From: CADCTQ01 sp963844325
GTDB taxonomy: Bacteria > Bacteroidota > Bacteroidia > Cytophagales > 172606-1
NCBI GenBank assembly: GCA_963844325.1
Contig: CAWJNV010000002.1
Span: forward strand, 1,240,001 to 1,304,000
Length of the DNA stretch: 64,000 nt
Direction: 5' to 3'
Within the stretch, counting starts at the first letter, position 1. The number at the start of each line of letters is the position of its first letter. The notes beneath the pieces are model-generated. The model made no database searches. It saw only the letters and a program-made list of their open reading frames with translations, and was not told the origin of the DNA. The position numbers and the translations under genes were made by a program. This document shows, piece after piece, positions 1 through 8,479 of the stretch.

Positions 1-719
1 GCACTACATCATCCGCACCTAGTCGTTTGGCATCTTCAAACTTTGAAGGGGAAGTGGTAAATACGATCACCTCTGCCCCCATGGCCTTGGCAAGTTTAAC
101 CGCCATGTGTCCTAAACCACCCAACCCTACAACACCTACTTTTTTACCCGGACCTACGTTCCAATGCTTTAAGGGGGAATAGGTTGTGATGCCGGCACAC
201 AGCAAGGGCGCCGTAGCCGCCAGATCAAGGTTTTGGGGTACCCGTAAAACAAAGGCTTCATTCACCACAATGCTTTCTGAATACCCGCCATAGGTTTGGG
301 TGCCCAGGTATTTATCGGGGGAATTATAGGTTTGGATATTGCCCTGCTCACAATATTGTTCCAGGTCTTCTTTACAGTACTCGCACTGCCGGCAGCGAGT
401 CTACCATACAGCCTACTGCCGCCACATCGCCTGCTTTGAATTTGCTGACGTGCGCTCCGACCCGTACGATTCTGCCGACGATTTCATGCCCGGGTACGCA
501 GGGGTAAATGGTGCCATGCCATTCATTTCTTGCCGTATGCAGGTCGGAATGACAAACCCCGCAATACAAAATGTCAATCTCCACATCGTGAGGCGTTGTA
601 TTTCTGCGGGTAATGGTTAACCCTTTTAAGGGCGCTTGGGCCGCTTCGGTTCCGAATGCTTTTACACTTTTTGTTTTGATCGTGGTGGCTCCTTCGGCCG
701 TTGTATTTACCTTTTCCAT
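1..719 (-). pseudogene. Zinc-dependent alcohol dehydrogenase (YahK/AdhC type), frameshifted, 3' end outside window
   Basis: Cytoplasmic NAD(P)H-linked medium-chain dehydrogenase that interconverts alcohols and aldehydes. The start at 719 (MEKVN) begins a GroES-like domain with the catalytic zinc signature GVCHSDLHTARNEW and PGHEIVGRI. A structural-zinc cysteine cluster follows (CRQCEYC...YCEQG). The Rossmann motif VVGLGGLGHMA lies near the left edge. The frame breaks around position 395: one extra base after the VDS codons turns CRQCEYC into LPAVRVL and a stop. Reading resumes in the next frame and stays open to position 1. It is either genuine decay or a local sequence error. Decay is favoured because the neighbouring oxidoreductase genes are also broken. 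Family assignment is secure; the substrate is unknown. Confidence 0.85.
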
Positions 720-852
720 AACGATAAGTTTATCTACTATCCGTTTTAGCTGGCAGGGGTATTTGAAAAAGTTTGGCGTACTAAAAAACGGTTGCAAATA
801 CTGACACTGACGCTTGACTTTGAATCCCAATTTCCCGACCGCTTGCGGCCGC

Positions 853-1056
853 TTACTTTTCCAGGCTATCCTTTTTCAGGCTGTCGTTTATACCAATCGT
901 TGTATCACCCATCATGATTCCTACCGGATTGGTATCTTGCTCCGGAGGAGGCGTGGTGCTGGTTGCGGTAGTGTCTGCATCAGCCGCACTTTCCCTGCTT
1001 CTTCCGCACGAAGTGAGAATACTTGCGATAGCGGCAATCAATAGGATTGTTTTCAT
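853..1056 (-). CDS. Small lipoprotein, 67 residues
   Basis: A short signal peptide ends in the lipobox LTSC (Cys17), so the product should be lipidated and membrane anchored after signal peptidase II cleavage. The mature part is an acidic, Thr/Ser/Pro-rich tail with no recognisable fold and looks disordered. The in-frame reading extends further upstream to 1206, but the start at 1056 (MKTILLIAA) is chosen because it places the hydrophobic signal at the N-terminus. It lies between the broken alcohol dehydrogenase and the broken isoquinoline oxidoreductase, on the same strand. Function unknown. Confidence 0.6.
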   Translation of the reverse strand: MKTILLIAAIASILTSCGRSRESAADADTTATSTTPPPEQDTNPVGIMMGDTTIGINDSLKKDSLEK

Positions 1057-1123
1057 AAGTGACTTAGCTTTTCCTTTTCGTGAATGGAAGCGGTATACCT
1101 GACGGCAATGCAGTTGCTTACGG

Positions 1124-3397
1124 CTACGTAAGGGGGGATAAAGAATCCAGTTGTTTGCCAAACGGCTGCTCGTAGAAACGCTTTCCGGTTGCCTGATGCA
1201 AGGCATTGGCTACGGCCGCAAAAATGGGCGGGAACAGGGGTTCACCAAGCCCGGTCGGGTCTTTCTCATTTTTCACAAAATGGATTTCAATCGACTTCGG
1301 CGCCTCGCTGTGCCGGATCATGCGATAGGTGTGAAATTATTTTTTTGCGGAACCCCATCCTTAAAGGTCATTCCGCCATATAGGGCATTTCCGATACCAT
1401 CTATAATCGCCCCTTCCCCCATGTTGGCGGCCGCGTCCGGATTCACCACCACGCCGCAATCAACGGCCGCATATACTTTTTCAACAACGGGTTTATTTTC
1501 CTTGCATCGTCAGATCAATCACTTCGGCCACATAGGTATTGTGACAAAAGTAGGCGGAAACACCCCGGTGAACGCCATTCTTAGCCTTGCCCCAATTGGA
1601 CTTTTCTCTCACCAGTTTCAATACGCCGGCATACCGGTCGGCATCATAGTCATTGTCTTTTCCCACCGGCTTGTTCTTGGCCCGCTCAAAAAGTTCCAGG
1701 CGAAATTCAATCGGATCTTTCCCCGCCAGTTCCGCTACTTCATCCAGGAAGGATTGCTCGACACCACCCAGGAAATTGGACCGGGGTGCCCGAAAGGACC
1801 CGATGGTGATATTGGAGTTCAGCATCCATTCCTCGGCCAGGTAATTGTCCACGGCACCGGCCGGAAAGCGGTTTTGGGAGTAGCCAAGCGGCCCTTCGGG
1901 AATACCACCCGCCTTCACGGAGTAAGCAATCAGATTGTTCTTTTCATCCAAGCCGGCTTTATAGGTGGCCGTGTAGGTAGGGCCGGTAAATGCCATAGGT
2001 CATATCATCTTCCCGGGTGTACACCAGCTTGACCGGGGCATTCATTTTTTGCGAAATGACCGCTGCCTCCACCAAATGATGGCCGTAGGACCGTTAGCCC
2101 AAATCCGCCTCCCATGCGGGCCAACCGGATGTGAATCTTTTCCTTGGGCATACCCAGGCGGGTCGTAAGGGCACTCATCACGAATTCCGGTATCTGAATG
2201 GGGCCATAGATTTCGGCTTTGTCGGCGGTAACATGCGCAAAACAGTTGACTGGTTCCATGGTATTGTGGGCCAGGAAGGGAGCCGAATACGTCCGCTCAA
2301 TCACTTTGGCCGCTTTTTTAAAAGCACCTTCCGGATCGCCGTCTTTGCGAAGCACCGTTCCGGGCTTTTTCGCCATTTCGGCCATCAGCTGCTTGGTGCT
2401 TTTCGGTGCTCTCCAAACCAGCCGGAATGGTAACGGTTTTTTTACCGCCTCTCCAACCATTTACGACAATATTGCTTTCCTTGGTATTCTCCCATTCCAC
2501 TTTCAAGGCTTTTTTGGCATTCATTACCTCCCAGGTTGTATTTCCCACCACTACGGCCAGTTCTGTAAAAGAAGTCGTGTCGAAAGCCTGACGTTCATAC
2601 TCCTCCTCCATGATTTTGATCACAAACACATCTTTGATACCAGGCATTGACCGTGCGGCACTGTCATCTACCGATTTCACTTTCAGGCCGAAGGCAGGCG
2701 GATGGACAATCATGGCGATGAGCATTCCCTCCACTTTGTAATCCAGGGTGAACAAGGGTTTGCCGGTCACAATATTGAGTCCTTCCACGTTCTTCTTCGA
2801 GTTGCCGATGATTTTGAAATCACCTGCCTTTTTCAAAGGGACATCTTTGGGAACGGGAAGTCTGGCGGCTACTGGAAGCCATTTCGCCATAGCCCGCTTT
2901 TTTGCCACTCGCCTTATGATGCAAGACGCCGTCTTTGGTGGTGATTTCCCCGGCCGGTACCTTCCAGGTTTGCGCCGCTGCATGTAACCAACATTTGCCG
3001 GGCGGTAGCGCCAGCGGTGCGCAGTGGTTTCCAGGCCGTTTGTATGGACGTACTGCCGCCCGTAAACTGGCGTTCGAACCGTTTTGGCAGAGAAATCGGC
3101 CTGCTCTACCATGACATTTTTCCAGTCAATATCCAACTCTTCCGCCAGCAGCATCGGCAGGGAAGTTTTGACATTCTGCCCGAATTCCGGGTTGGGAGCA
3201 AACAGGGTGACGGTGCCGTTGTCGGCGATTTTGATGTAGCTGTTAAGCTCAAACCATTCTTTGGGAAGGGTGGAGGTTTCTTCTTCCGTCGGGTTGCATC
3301 CGGCCAGCCAGCTAAAGCTGAGCATCATCCCGCCACCGGCCAGGGCCGAAACCTTTAAGAAAGATCGGCGGTTTATCGTTTTATTTACGGATTTCAT
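1124..3397 (-). pseudogene. iorB: Molybdopterin-binding isoquinoline 1-oxidoreductase large subunit, many frameshifts
   Basis: Relative of the xanthine dehydrogenase family large subunit, a periplasmic molybdenum hydroxylase of N-heterocycles or aldehydes that works with the 2Fe-2S subunit just upstream. The start at 3397 gives a Tat-type signal (NRRSFLK) followed by a hydrophobic stretch. Recognisable segments include the GGGFG loop, FRAPRSNFLGGVEQSF, DCGVVVNPD and TGLGEP. The frame changes at about 3090, 2983, 2867, 2455, 2092, 1988, 1497 and 1342. The break at 1497 is an extra A in an A-run and that at 1342 a missing T in a short T-run. Every segment still resembles the family, so decay is recent or the local sequence is poor. 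Confidence 0.85.
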
Positions 3398-3410
3398 GGC
3401 TGAGCAGGGA

Positions 3411-3879
3411 TTAGGATTTGGCGGTGGATTTAGCGGCGGTTTTAATGGCGGCTTTGATGCGCAGGTAAGTAGCACAGCGGCAGATATTGCCATTCATGGC
3501 CGATTCAATTTCTGCATCACTCGGGTTGGGATTGCTTTTTAGCAAGGCGGCAGCGTTCATGATTTGCCCGGCCTGGCAGTAGCCGCACTGCGCCACATCG
3601 TGCTCCAGCCAGGCTTTTTGTACCGGGTGGTCGCCTTTTTCGGACAAGCCTTCAATGGTGGTGATGGCCTGATCGCCTACCGCCGAAACGGGCAGTTGGC
3701 AGGAGCGGATGGCCGTACTCGCCCAGGTGGATGGTGCAGGCACCGCATTGGGCAATGCCGCAGCCGTACTTGGTTCCGACCAGGTTCAGGTGGTCGCGCA
3801 GTACCCATAACATGGGCGTGGCGGGGTCAACGTCCACCTGCTGTTTTTTCCCGTTGATGTTCAAATTAAAGATCGCCAT
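3411..3879 (-). pseudogene. iorA: 2Fe-2S subunit of isoquinoline 1-oxidoreductase, one frameshift
   Basis: Small electron-transfer subunit that carries electrons from the molybdenum subunit through two 2Fe-2S clusters. The N-terminal plant-type ferredoxin motif GCGIAQCGACTIHLG and the C-terminal helical cluster motifs CGYCQAGQIM and NICRCATY are both intact. The frame breaks around 3705-3715, between TIHLG and AIRSCQLPV, leaving two overlapping readings that together give the usual length of about 155 residues. It begins 14 bp upstream of the large subunit and was evidently co-transcribed with it. There is no full-length product unless the break is a sequence error. Confidence 0.85.
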
Positions 3880-3979
3880 GAGGGTAGAATTTAAAAAACG
3901 TTTCTAATAATTATGAACATTGAAGTAGGGCAGGGCACGAACAATGGCTATACGGTTTCCATTTGCTTTGCCAAATTTT

Positions 3980-4465
3980 TTACTCCAATTCAAATGTAAC
4001 CGTCACACTCCCCGCACCCACAGCGGCAGCAAGCCCCGTTGGGTCGTGGACGCGTCCGAGCCTGGTATACGGGTACGAAGTAGAAAAGGACTTATAGAAA
4101 AGGACCAGTGTATCAGCACCATACAGCATCAGATCGCCGTTTCGAATCGTTCCCGGATTCGATGCGTTGGCCGGCAGGCTGCCGGGCAAATCAACGTACT
4201 TCTCATTTCTGTTCAGCTCAACCATCGTAACGGTCATCGGCAACAACGCTCTGAAGGCAGTGGCAGTAGCATTGTCATCCAGCGTGGCGGCGAACGTAGT
4301 GGACCCGATCTTGATTCTCATCTGACTTCCGGTAAGCGTAGGGGTATTGTGATCAGTAGTATCTCCCGCGTCAGGGTTACCGGGCCCGGCAACATCCTGA
4401 TCACAAGACGCTAAGCTGGTAAATAAGGAAGCCAGGAAGAAAAAGATTAGCAGGGGATATTTCAT
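3980..4465 (-). CDS. Cyclophilin-like fold lipoprotein, 161 residues
   Basis: An N-terminal signal ends in a lipobox (LASC, near residue 21), followed by a Gly/Asp/Thr-rich linker and then a cyclophilin-like domain. The family pattern is clear: MRIKIGSTTFAATL, then AFRALLPMTV, NPGTIRNGDLMLYG, LVLFYKSFSTSY and a VTVTFELE terminus. Members of this family (cyclophilin_like2 type) are not proven peptidyl-prolyl isomerases and often sit beside AraC regulators and oxidoreductases in Bacteroidota. Its probable promoter is the AraC-type site at 4590-4656, which leaves an untranslated leader of roughly 115 bases. Family call is fairly sure; role unknown. Confidence 0.8.
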   Translation of the reverse strand: MKYPLLIFFFLASLFTSLASCDQDVAGPGNPDAGDTTDHNTPTLTGSQMRIKIGSTTFAATLDDNATATAFRALLPMTVTMVELNRNEKYVDLPGSLPANASNPGTIRNGDLMLYGADTLVLFYKSFSTSYPYTRLGRVHDPTGLAAAVGAGSVTVTFELE

Positions 4466-4589
4466 GCCAAGTAGCTTTTAGTGGGTAAAGCCTTGAATCG
4501 TTGCTCCATCAATGAGGAAGCGTATAGGCGCCCGGGTTGTACACCTCCTTACCAGGGTCCGGTTCCCGGCCCGCGTTGAGCAGCGGCTG

Positions 4590-4656
4590 CAAAGATAACC
4601 CGGTCACTACGCCTGCGGTTAAAGAAAATCAAACCAATCATTAAGAATTTCAAACC
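4590..4656 (-). promoter_or_regulatory. Promoter with AraC-type operator, copy 1
   Basis: On the plus strand TCAAACC occurs at 4629-4635 and again at 4650-4656, 21 bp apart, with AAAATC before the first and ATTTC before the second. Downstream on the minus strand TATCTTTG (4590-4597) fits the Bacteroidota -7 element TAnnTTTG. The same arrangement recurs at 5760-5825 and 6464-6530. It points at the cyclophilin-like lipoprotein gene and begins three bases past the araC stop codon. Direct half-sites two helical turns apart are typical of AraC-family binding; the assignment to the local AraC is inference. Confidence 0.7.
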
Positions 4657-4658
4657 TT

Positions 4659-5528
4659 TTAAGGCCGAAAAGAGCTTGGCGTGGTGCCGGTCACGCGCTT
4701 GAAGTAGTTGTTAAAGTAGGTGGGATATTCAAAGCCAAGGGCATAAGCAATTTCGGCAATGGTCCAGTCGGTGTGCTGCAAGAGGGCCTTGGCTTCACTG
4801 ATGATGCGTTCGGTAATATGGGCAGTGGTCGGTTTGCCAGTCACTTCCTTGACAGCCCGGTTCAGGTAATTCACGTGAATCGCTAACCGGTCGGCATAAT
4901 CCTGGGCTGCCTTCAACTGCAAGGGACGGTCAATGCCTTCAATGGGAAACTGCCTTTCCAGTAGTTCCAGGAACACAGAAGTAATGCGGGAAGCGGCATT
5001 CTTATGCTGGTCATGGTGTTCCGATGGTTGCAGCTTCAGCGCTTCGTGAATGATCAACTGGATGTAGTTGCGTATCAGGTCGTCTTTGTAGGTGTAATCC
5101 GTCTTTTGCTCCTCGATCATTTTGCGGAAAATGGTATTTAAAAACTCCCGCTGCCCTTCGGTTATTTTTAAAATAGGAGTACCCCCAAGCTTAAATAAGG
5201 GGGAATGTTGCAGGCTTTCGGATCGGTCCGACTGCTTTAAGAATTCTTCCGAAAAAAGGCAGGTATAGCCCACATAGCGGGTGGAAAGAGTCTCCCAGGA
5301 ATACGGGATGTGAGGGTTGCCAAAAAACAAAACCGTGTCTTCGGTTTCAAAACTCCGGTCGGCATAGTGAATCTTGCTTATGCCCGTGGTCAGACAGATC
5401 TTGTAAAAGTCCTTGCGACTGTAAACGCGCGTTTCATTACTGTCACTTTCTATCTCGAATACATTAAATCCCTTGAGCTTCAGTTTAGTATTGAACTCGG
5501 AAACCGAACGTGCCGTCTTGGTTTGCAT
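4659..5528 (-). CDS. AraC family transcriptional regulator, 289 residues
   Basis: Cytoplasmic activator with an N-terminal cupin-like sensing domain (about 1-170) and a C-terminal double helix-turn-helix domain (about 190-289). The latter shows WTIAEIAYALGFEYPTYFNN and FKRVTGTTPSSFRP, the classic AraC C-terminal signature. Length is normal. It lies 13 bp downstream of the cupin remnant and shares the promoter at 5760-5825, so it may be autoregulated. Binding sites with the same pattern precede the lipoprotein and the truncated paralogue, which makes this protein the obvious candidate to bind them. The ligand is unknown. Confidence 0.92.
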   Translation of the reverse strand: MQTKTARSVSEFNTKLKLKGFNVFEIESDSNETRVYSRKDFYKICLTTGISKIHYADRSFETEDTVLFFGNPHIPYSWETLSTRYVGYTCLFSEEFLKQSDRSESLQHSPLFKLGGTPILKITEGQREFLNTIFRKMIEEQKTDYTYKDDLIRNYIQLIIHEALKLQPSEHHDQHKNAASRITSVFLELLERQFPIEGIDRPLQLKAAQDYADRLAIHVNYLNRAVKEVTGKPTTAHITERIISEAKALLQHTDWTIAEIAYALGFEYPTYFNNYFKRVTGTTPSSFRP

Positions 5529-5541
5529 AAAGTGAAGAAAA

Positions 5542-5736
5542 TTAGAGTTGATCAGTTGAGACCAGGTTGTGTACCCATACGGGTCCCGTGCAGTTACCAG
5601 CCGGGGGCTGCTGGCCTTTCGGGAAAGAGGTGTTTTGACTGACTAATGCATTCTTGTCCGTCTGGGCGGTAGCCAGACGACTAAAGAGGCGTACAAAAAC
5701 AAAGGCTGTAATCCAGGCCGGGTTGACTGTTCCCAT
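5542..5736 (-). pseudogene. N-terminal remnant of a secreted cupin-domain protein
   Basis: A 64-residue reading starts with a hydrophobic segment and then SFPKGQQPPAGNCTGPVWV and HNLVSTDQ. This matches the usual N-terminus of small Bacteroidota cupins (FPKG..AP..NFTG.VW...L), which normally continue with a metal-binding cupin barrel of about 80 further residues. Here translation stops right after that segment and the AraC gene begins 13 bp later, so the barrel is deleted. Cupin and AraC are commonly neighbours. Recognition is by memory of the family pattern only, so confidence is moderate. Confidence 0.5.
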
Positions 5737-5759
5737 TTTCAGGCAGCGGTTGGTTGCTG

Positions 5760-5825
5760 CAAAGATAGCTCAGCCCTTGCGCTTATTGATAAGGAAATCA
5801 AACCAATACCTAAGGATTTCAAACC
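5760..5825 (-). promoter_or_regulatory. Promoter with AraC-type operator, copy 2
   Basis: TCAAACC half-sites lie at 5798-5804 and 5819-5825, again exactly 21 bp apart. TATCTTTG (5760-5767, minus strand) forms the -7 element 30 bp from the operator. It drives the cupin remnant and probably the araC gene behind it. The box CTGCAAAGATA is shared base for base with copy 1. Confidence 0.7.
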
Positions 5826-5943
5826 AATCAGGGCTGGAATGAAGAGGGGACAGTTTGGTTATTCTTCCGAAGGAGTAGCAGATAGGGTATGCTAGCCTGG
5901 GCGGTAAGCAATCCGGCCAATGCTTCTGGATGCATTCGCGGGG

Positions 5944-6459
5944 CTACCCCTTATCGGAGGGCTGCATTTTTAGCGCTTCATGAATAAGCAAATGCAGGCA
6001 ATTACGAATGAGTTCATGCTTAAAGACGTAGTCTGAGTCCTGGGCGAGGAGGATCTGCTCAAAAATAGTAGCCATTCGCTCTTTTTGCTCCTGGTTCAAG
6101 GGACAAACGGCTACGTCCCCCAGGCCCATTATGGGTGAGTGCAGGAAGTTAGCTAAGCAGGGATACCTGCTCAAGAACGCTTCCGTAAAGAGACAACTAT
6201 ACCCGCTTTTTTCCGGAGAGATGCCTTCCCAGGAGTACACAGCTTTGGGGTTGGCATAAAACAAGGCACTACCGTCAATTTCTATTTCTTCCCCTTGAGA
6301 GCAAATCCTGCTCTTTGCCGTAACTAAACAGATCTTATATAAGTCTCTGCGCTGATAAGACTCACGCGTAAACCCACGCTCCAATTTATAGGCTTTAAAG
6401 CCTTTGAGCACTAGGTAAGGATGAAAATAGAGAATAGATTGAACACCCTGATCATGCAT
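5944..6459 (-). CDS. Sensor-only AraC paralogue lacking the DNA-binding domain, 171 residues
   Basis: The protein aligns along its whole length with the N-terminal sensing half of the neighbouring AraC regulator: LKGFKAYKLE, RRDLYKICLVTA, YSCLFTEAFL, LIRNCLHLLIHEALKMQPS. It stops at the start of the interdomain linker, so the helix-turn-helix domain is absent. No remnant of that domain was found in the roughly 120 bp that follow. It is either a truncated pseudogene or a regulator that competes for ligand or forms inactive heterodimers. Its promoter is an intact copy of the shared operator, which argues that it is still expressed under the same control. Confidence 0.75.
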   Translation of the reverse strand: MHDQGVQSILYFHPYLVLKGFKAYKLERGFTRESYQRRDLYKICLVTAKSRICSQGEEIEIDGSALFYANPKAVYSWEGISPEKSGYSCLFTEAFLSRYPCLANFLHSPIMGLGDVAVCPLNQEQKERMATIFEQILLAQDSDYVFKHELIRNCLHLLIHEALKMQPSDKG

Positions 6460-6463
6460 GCTG

Positions 6464-6530
6464 CAAAGTTACTGCTACGATTTCTGCGGGTGGTAATGAA
6501 AATCAAACCAAAAAGTAAGGGTTTCAAACT
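6464..6530 (-). promoter_or_regulatory. Promoter with AraC-type operator, copy 3
   Basis: Half-sites TCAAACC (6503-6509) and TCAAACT (6524-6530) are 21 bp apart. TAACTTTG (6464-6471, minus strand) is the -7 element, 31 bp from the operator, and the start codon of the truncated AraC paralogue lies 5 bp further on. The very short leader is unlike copy 1. Confidence 0.68.
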
Positions 6531-6611
6531 AGTAAGGTCAGAATGGAGTAGTGGTAAAGATCAAACACTACCTGGATCAGATATCGGTAGTAGGTTTATT
6601 CGGTAGTAGGT

Positions 6612-7376
6612 TTATTTGGTAGCCACTAAGCGGTTACTCCACCGGTTTTGGTCTATGAAAATGGTATTAAGAGAAGTATCGGCAAAGACATTATACCCGT
6701 GGGAAGCCATCAAATCAATAATCTCATGGACTTTGGCTGGGGGTTTGTTTTCTTCGTATGTCAAGGTCTCCACGCAGAAAACAGCCGGTCGGTATTTTTT
6801 AAAATTCCAGGTTTGTAAAACGTGTAAGTCCAGACCTTCAATGTCTAATGAAACAAAATCAGGGGCAGTGTTATTAAAATGATCTGCAAGTATATTGTTT
6901 ACCGGGACTAATGGTACTTTTATCGTATCGATAATTTTGTAAGTGCCCATCTGCTGAACGCGGAAGGCTTCTTCCTGGCTGAAAGTATTGAGAACCCTGG
7001 CATTAAAAACATAGAAATCGGCTACCGTTTCTTTCTCACCGAATCCGACGCCGATATTCAGATTTGTATCCAGGCTTCTTTCTTTGGTAAACTCGGTTAT
7101 TAGTTGCGGGTCTGGTTCTACGTTAACACCACGACAACCTTTCTTGTAAAAGAAATAAGTGTTACTTAAATGATAGGGATGGTGTGCCCCCAAGTCCAGG
7201 TAAGTAGGTTGTTCTATTTTTAAGGATTTACAAATCGAGTTAATTATTATATCCTCACCCGTTTGGGAATAAGAAATCTGCCCATGGTAACGGGCTGGGC
7301 ATAGCAGCGGAGAATCTTGTTTCAAAGCTTTTACTGCGTTGTTTAGTCTTTGTTTTTGCAGTTCACTTCTGTTCAT
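6612..7376 (-). CDS. FkbM family methyltransferase, 254 residues
   Basis: SAM-dependent O-methyltransferase of the FkbM type, usually acting on sugars in surface glycans or natural products. The SAM-binding region reads YLDLGAHHPYHLSNTYFF and GVNVEPDP, and the conserved acidic segment PDFVSLDIEGLDLHVLQTW follows. Full length for the family. It is the last gene of the run of closely spaced minus-strand glycosyltransferase genes, so it probably caps or decorates the glycan they build. A small direct repeat (GGTAGTAGGTTTATT, twice) lies just past its stop codon. Confidence 0.88.
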   Translation of the reverse strand: MNRSELQKQRLNNAVKALKQDSPLLCPARYHGQISYSQTGEDIIINSICKSLKIEQPTYLDLGAHHPYHLSNTYFFYKKGCRGVNVEPDPQLITEFTKERSLDTNLNIGVGFGEKETVADFYVFNARVLNTFSQEEAFRVQQMGTYKIIDTIKVPLVPVNNILADHFNNTAPDFVSLDIEGLDLHVLQTWNFKKYRPAVFCVETLTYEENKPPAKVHEIIDLMASHGYNVFADTSLNTIFIDQNRWSNRLVATK

Positions 7377-7441
7377 TTCCCTGCTGTTTAAGATGTGAAT
7401 AGATGAATATTTGAATAGGACTAAATGTGATTTGGAAAATA

Positions 7442-8305
7442 TTAGTTATAGATGATATTAAACTGGCTTAGACTGACAGGGCTCCCGGGGTCATTTATCA
7501 TATATAATTTTACTTGACCATAATAAGACGCCCACATTGTGTAAGTACTGGGTGGACCTACTATATAATTACATTTAGCCAGACAATACATATCTTCCAG
7601 TTGATGGTTAGGGCCAAAGATGCAGTTTAAGCCCTTAAAATCAGCCAACACGTGTTGTTCATTGGAGCAAATCAAAAAGCAGATTTTCTGGCCGGGGAAA
7701 AGGCCGACGACATTTTCCATGACTTCCTGATACTCTTCAAGACTATAAAAATGTTTTCCTCCGGCAAAAAATTTGTAATCGCCACGCCGGATGTGCACTC
7801 CTATTACAATATCGTATTCGGTTTTAAGTGGCAGCATAAATTTGTTAATTGTCTCCAGGTGCGCCGGTACTGGTGTAAAATAATTTATAATTTCATTTCG
7901 GTATTTACTAAAAAGATTATTAGCCCTGAATAACCAGCCTTGTACGAATGTATATCTGCTTACCCATTTGTGTGCATTTTCTAAATTATCTAAATCTAAA
8001 CTTTCATGCCAGTTCAGGGATATGGAAGCGCAGTATTTGTTTTTAATCCCCGACTTTTGAATGGTAATTCCAAAATAAAAAGAAACGTAAAACAGGGTTT
8101 TGCTTATAAGGGGGAAATTAACAATGGAGTGAGAAGTGATATAGCTGCTAATGAGACTGTTGTGACTGCCCTCAAAGTAAGAGGCATATTCGTAAAAGGC
8201 CGGGTTGGCAATATGAATTTTTTTTTCTATACCAAAAGCGATGAAATGAGCATAATGAAAAAGGCTGTTGCCCAATTGCCCGGGTCTGCGGACTATGATA
8301 ATCAT
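7442..8305 (-). CDS. Glycosyltransferase family 11, fucosyltransferase-like, 287 residues
   Basis: Cytoplasmic enzyme predicted to transfer a sugar, typically L-fucose from GDP-fucose in alpha-1,2 linkage. The N-terminal RRPGQLGNSLFHYAHF corresponds to the family's GxxGNQ/LFxYA motif, and GVHIRRGDY is the donor-binding signature. The internal start at 8305 (MIIIVRRPGQLGN) is preferred over the in-frame ATG at 8449 because the 48 extra residues precede the normal family N-terminus. It is a divergent paralogue of the next gene upstream. Confidence 0.82.
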   Translation of the reverse strand: MIIIVRRPGQLGNSLFHYAHFIAFGIEKKIHIANPAFYEYASYFEGSHNSLISSYITSHSIVNFPLISKTLFYVSFYFGITIQKSGIKNKYCASISLNWHESLDLDNLENAHKWVSRYTFVQGWLFRANNLFSKYRNEIINYFTPVPAHLETINKFMLPLKTEYDIVIGVHIRRGDYKFFAGGKHFYSLEEYQEVMENVVGLFPGQKICFLICSNEQHVLADFKGLNCIFGPNHQLEDMYCLAKCNYIVGPPSTYTMWASYYGQVKLYMINDPGSPVSLSQFNIIYN

Positions 8306-8479
8306 TGTCAAAAATTTTAATTTTCTGAATACTGATTCATGGGTTGCCGTCAAGCAGCAGGCGTTGCGCTCAAGGGCGAATACCGGAGCAGATTTACTGT
8401 GCCCTCTGTAAGCAGGTTTGTTTATTCCGGAAACGGCGCTTGCCACCACTGAGATAATATCGCGGTATATACCTGGTAT

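Noticed and set aside
339..3857. Numerous plus-strand readings of 60-293 residues over the oxidoreductase region
   Set aside because: They are antisense shadows of the recognisable minus-strand family members and have no domain of their own.
4509..4589. Reading ending in GKEVYNPGAYTLPH in the leader of the lipoprotein gene
   Set aside because: No ATG start, overlaps the conserved promoter box and is not repeated in the other two promoter copies; noted only as a possible remnant.
4629..6530. Three repeats considered as a CRISPR or transposon end
   Set aside because: They lie about 700-1200 bp apart, each before a gene and with a -7 box; this is operator architecture.
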